7,868 nucleotides of DNA from an uncultured Peptococcaceae bacterium (GTDB lineage: Bacteria; Bacillota; Peptococcia; Peptococcales; Peptococcaceae), in contig CABVBB010000081.1 in NCBI GenBank assembly GCA_902496505.1, positions 1 to 7,868 of the forward strand, in the 5' to 3' direction. The notes under the pieces were generated by a model that made no database searches, was not told the origin of the DNA, and saw nothing but the letters and a program-made list of their open reading frames with translations. Positions 6,677 through 7,868 of this stretch are shown piece by piece. Made by a program: the position numbers and the translations under genes. How positions within the stretch are numbered: position 1 is the first letter of the stretch; every line of letters begins with the position of its first letter.

Positions 6677-7846
6677 ATGAAGAAGAGTTTGGTGAAAAAG
6701 ATCAGTACGGTTTTGGTGCTGACAGTGGCTGTGGGCATGGGATTGTCTGGCTGCGGCGGCAAGGATCAGGGTCAGCAGGCGCCTGCCGGCGGCAATGATC
6801 AGAAGCAGGAGCAGCAGGCAGAAAGCCAGGGTTTGGACAAGGTAACGGCTGGCTTCATCTATATCGGTTCCGCTAAAGACGGCGGTTATTCTCAGGTGCA
6901 TGACGAAGGCCGTGAGGCTGCCATCGCAGCTATCGGCGAGGACAAAGTGGCAACCATCGTCAATGAAGACGTGGCTGAGGATCAGAGCGTAGAAAAAGTC
7001 ATGAACGATATGATCGACCAGGGCGCTAATATCATTTTCGCCAATAGCTATGGCTATATGGATTATGTAGAAAAAGTGGCTAAGGAAAATCCGGATGTGA
7101 AATTCATGCATTTCTCCGGCTACAAATTAGGCGACAACTACGGCAACTATTTCGGCCGGATGTATGAGCCGAGATATTTGAGCGGTATCGCTGCTGGTAT
7201 GACCACCAAGAACAACCAGATCGGTTATGTGGCTGCTATGCCGACACCGGAAGTTGTCCGCGGCATCAATGCCTTCACCTTAGGCGTGCGTTCTGTCAAC
7301 CCAGAAGCTACGGTCAAGGTCATGTGGACCAACACCTGGTATGATCCAGCCAAAGAGACCGCTGCTGCTGAGACACTCTTGGATGCCGGAGTCGATACCA
7401 TCGCTCAGCATCAGGATACCACCTCCGCTCAGCAGGCTGCTGCTAAAGCCGGCGCCTTCTCCGTAGGCTACAACAAAGATATGTCCGCTGCTAATCCAGA
7501 GGGCTTCATCTGCTCTCCTGTCTGGCATTTAGGTGCTATCTACACCGAGCAGATCCAAGCTGTCCTGGATGGCACTTGGGAAGCTCAAGCGTATTGGGGC
7601 GGCATGAAAGACGGCGTTGTCGGCTTGTCTGATTTCGGCAGCTGCGTCACTGACGAGACCAAAGCGGCTGTAGAAGAGGCTCAGGCCAAGATCGAAAGCG
7701 GCGAGCTCTTCGTCTTCGCTGGCCCGATCAAAGACCAAAACGGTGAGATCGCTGTTGAAGAAGGTCAGAAACTGACCGATGAAGAAATGCTGAGCATGAT
7801 GTGGTTCGTCGAAGGCGTTGACGGCACCATCCCGACCAGCAACTAA
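6677..7846 (+). CDS. BMP family (PnrA-like) ABC transporter substrate-binding lipoprotein
   Basis: This 389-residue protein has a lipoprotein signal: basic start MKKSLVKK, hydrophobic core, then lipobox L23-S24-G25-C26, with C26 the predicted lipidated residue. A Gln/Gly-rich linker (about 27-57) follows. The mature domain starts VTAGFIYIGSAKDGGYSQVHDEG and matches the BMP/PnrA (Bmp domain) family, with later hallmarks GANIIFANSYGYMD, YLSGIAAGMTTKNNQIGYVA and GVDTIAQHQDT. Known relatives bind purine nucleosides and deliver them to a BmpA/NupN-type ABC importer. The ATPase and permease genes are expected downstream, past the window end. ATG 6677 is preferred over TTG 6662 because GGAGGG (6664-6669) lies 7 nt before it. 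Alanine is mostly GCT, a bias differing from the genes to the left and suggesting high expression. Divergent LysR may control it. Ligand is inferred from family only. Confidence 0.92.
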   Translation: MKKSLVKKISTVLVLTVAVGMGLSGCGGKDQGQQAPAGGNDQKQEQQAESQGLDKVTAGFIYIGSAKDGGYSQVHDEGREAAIAAIGEDKVATIVNEDVAEDQSVEKVMNDMIDQGANIIFANSYGYMDYVEKVAKENPDVKFMHFSGYKLGDNYGNYFGRMYEPRYLSGIAAGMTTKNNQIGYVAAMPTPEVVRGINAFTLGVRSVNPEATVKVMWTNTWYDPAKETAAAETLLDAGVDTIAQHQDTTSAQQAAAKAGAFSVGYNKDMSAANPEGFICSPVWHLGAIYTEQIQAVLDGTWEAQAYWGGMKDGVVGLSDFGSCVTDETKAAVEEAQAKIESGELFVFAGPIKDQNGEIAVEEGQKLTDEEMLSMMWFVEGVDGTIPTSN

Positions 7847-7868
7847 AGATCAACTGAGAATAAAAGCG

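Noticed and set aside
6641..7111. 156-aa - strand frame over the lipoprotein start
   Set aside because: It is antisense to the BMP gene's signal peptide and linker; the His/Leu-rich composition reflects the reverse reading of that region.

Overview
The window looks like a chromosomal segment of a Gram-positive-related (Firmicutes) anaerobe with mid-range GC. Strong AGGAGG-type ribosome sites precede most genes. The mix of an SLC13-type permease, a BMP-family lipoprotein and a LysR regulator, and the overall protein style, make me lean towards the Negativicutes (Acidaminococcaceae or Selenomonadales type). That placement is inference: there is no rRNA or other marker here. I see no tRNA, rRNA, CRISPR array, insertion sequence or phage gene.

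Left part (1-3241, + strand). The 3' portion of an alkaline-phosphatase-superfamily phosphodiesterase or phosphatase is followed, after an 11-bp hairpin, by a 481-aa SLC13/DASS-like membrane permease. The pair may take up and process a phosphorylated or anionic organic compound, but the substrate cannot be read from the sequence.

Middle part (3257-5482, + strand). A 12-bp hairpin separates the permease from a compact three-gene cluster: a 137-aa zinc-ribbon-like protein, a stand-alone ABC ATPase of the YlmA type with no Gln at its Q-loop, and a 316-aa protein I do not recognise. Spacing is 12 nt between the first two, and the last two overlap by 13 nt. No membrane partner for the ATPase lies in the window.

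Right part (5483-7868). A LysR-family regulator on the - strand meets the unknown gene tail to tail with no base between the stop codons. It is divergent from a BMP/PnrA-like lipoprotein gene, probably the first gene of a nucleoside-type ABC importer that continues beyond the window. The 294-bp region between them holds a good promoter candidate in each direction and an unusual leader. The leader has nested inverted repeats spanning about 120 nt, a G-rich stretch matching a G-quadruplex pattern, and two possible tiny reading frames. It is the most interesting part of the window: it may be a structured cis-regulatory RNA, or an operator, controlling the importer.
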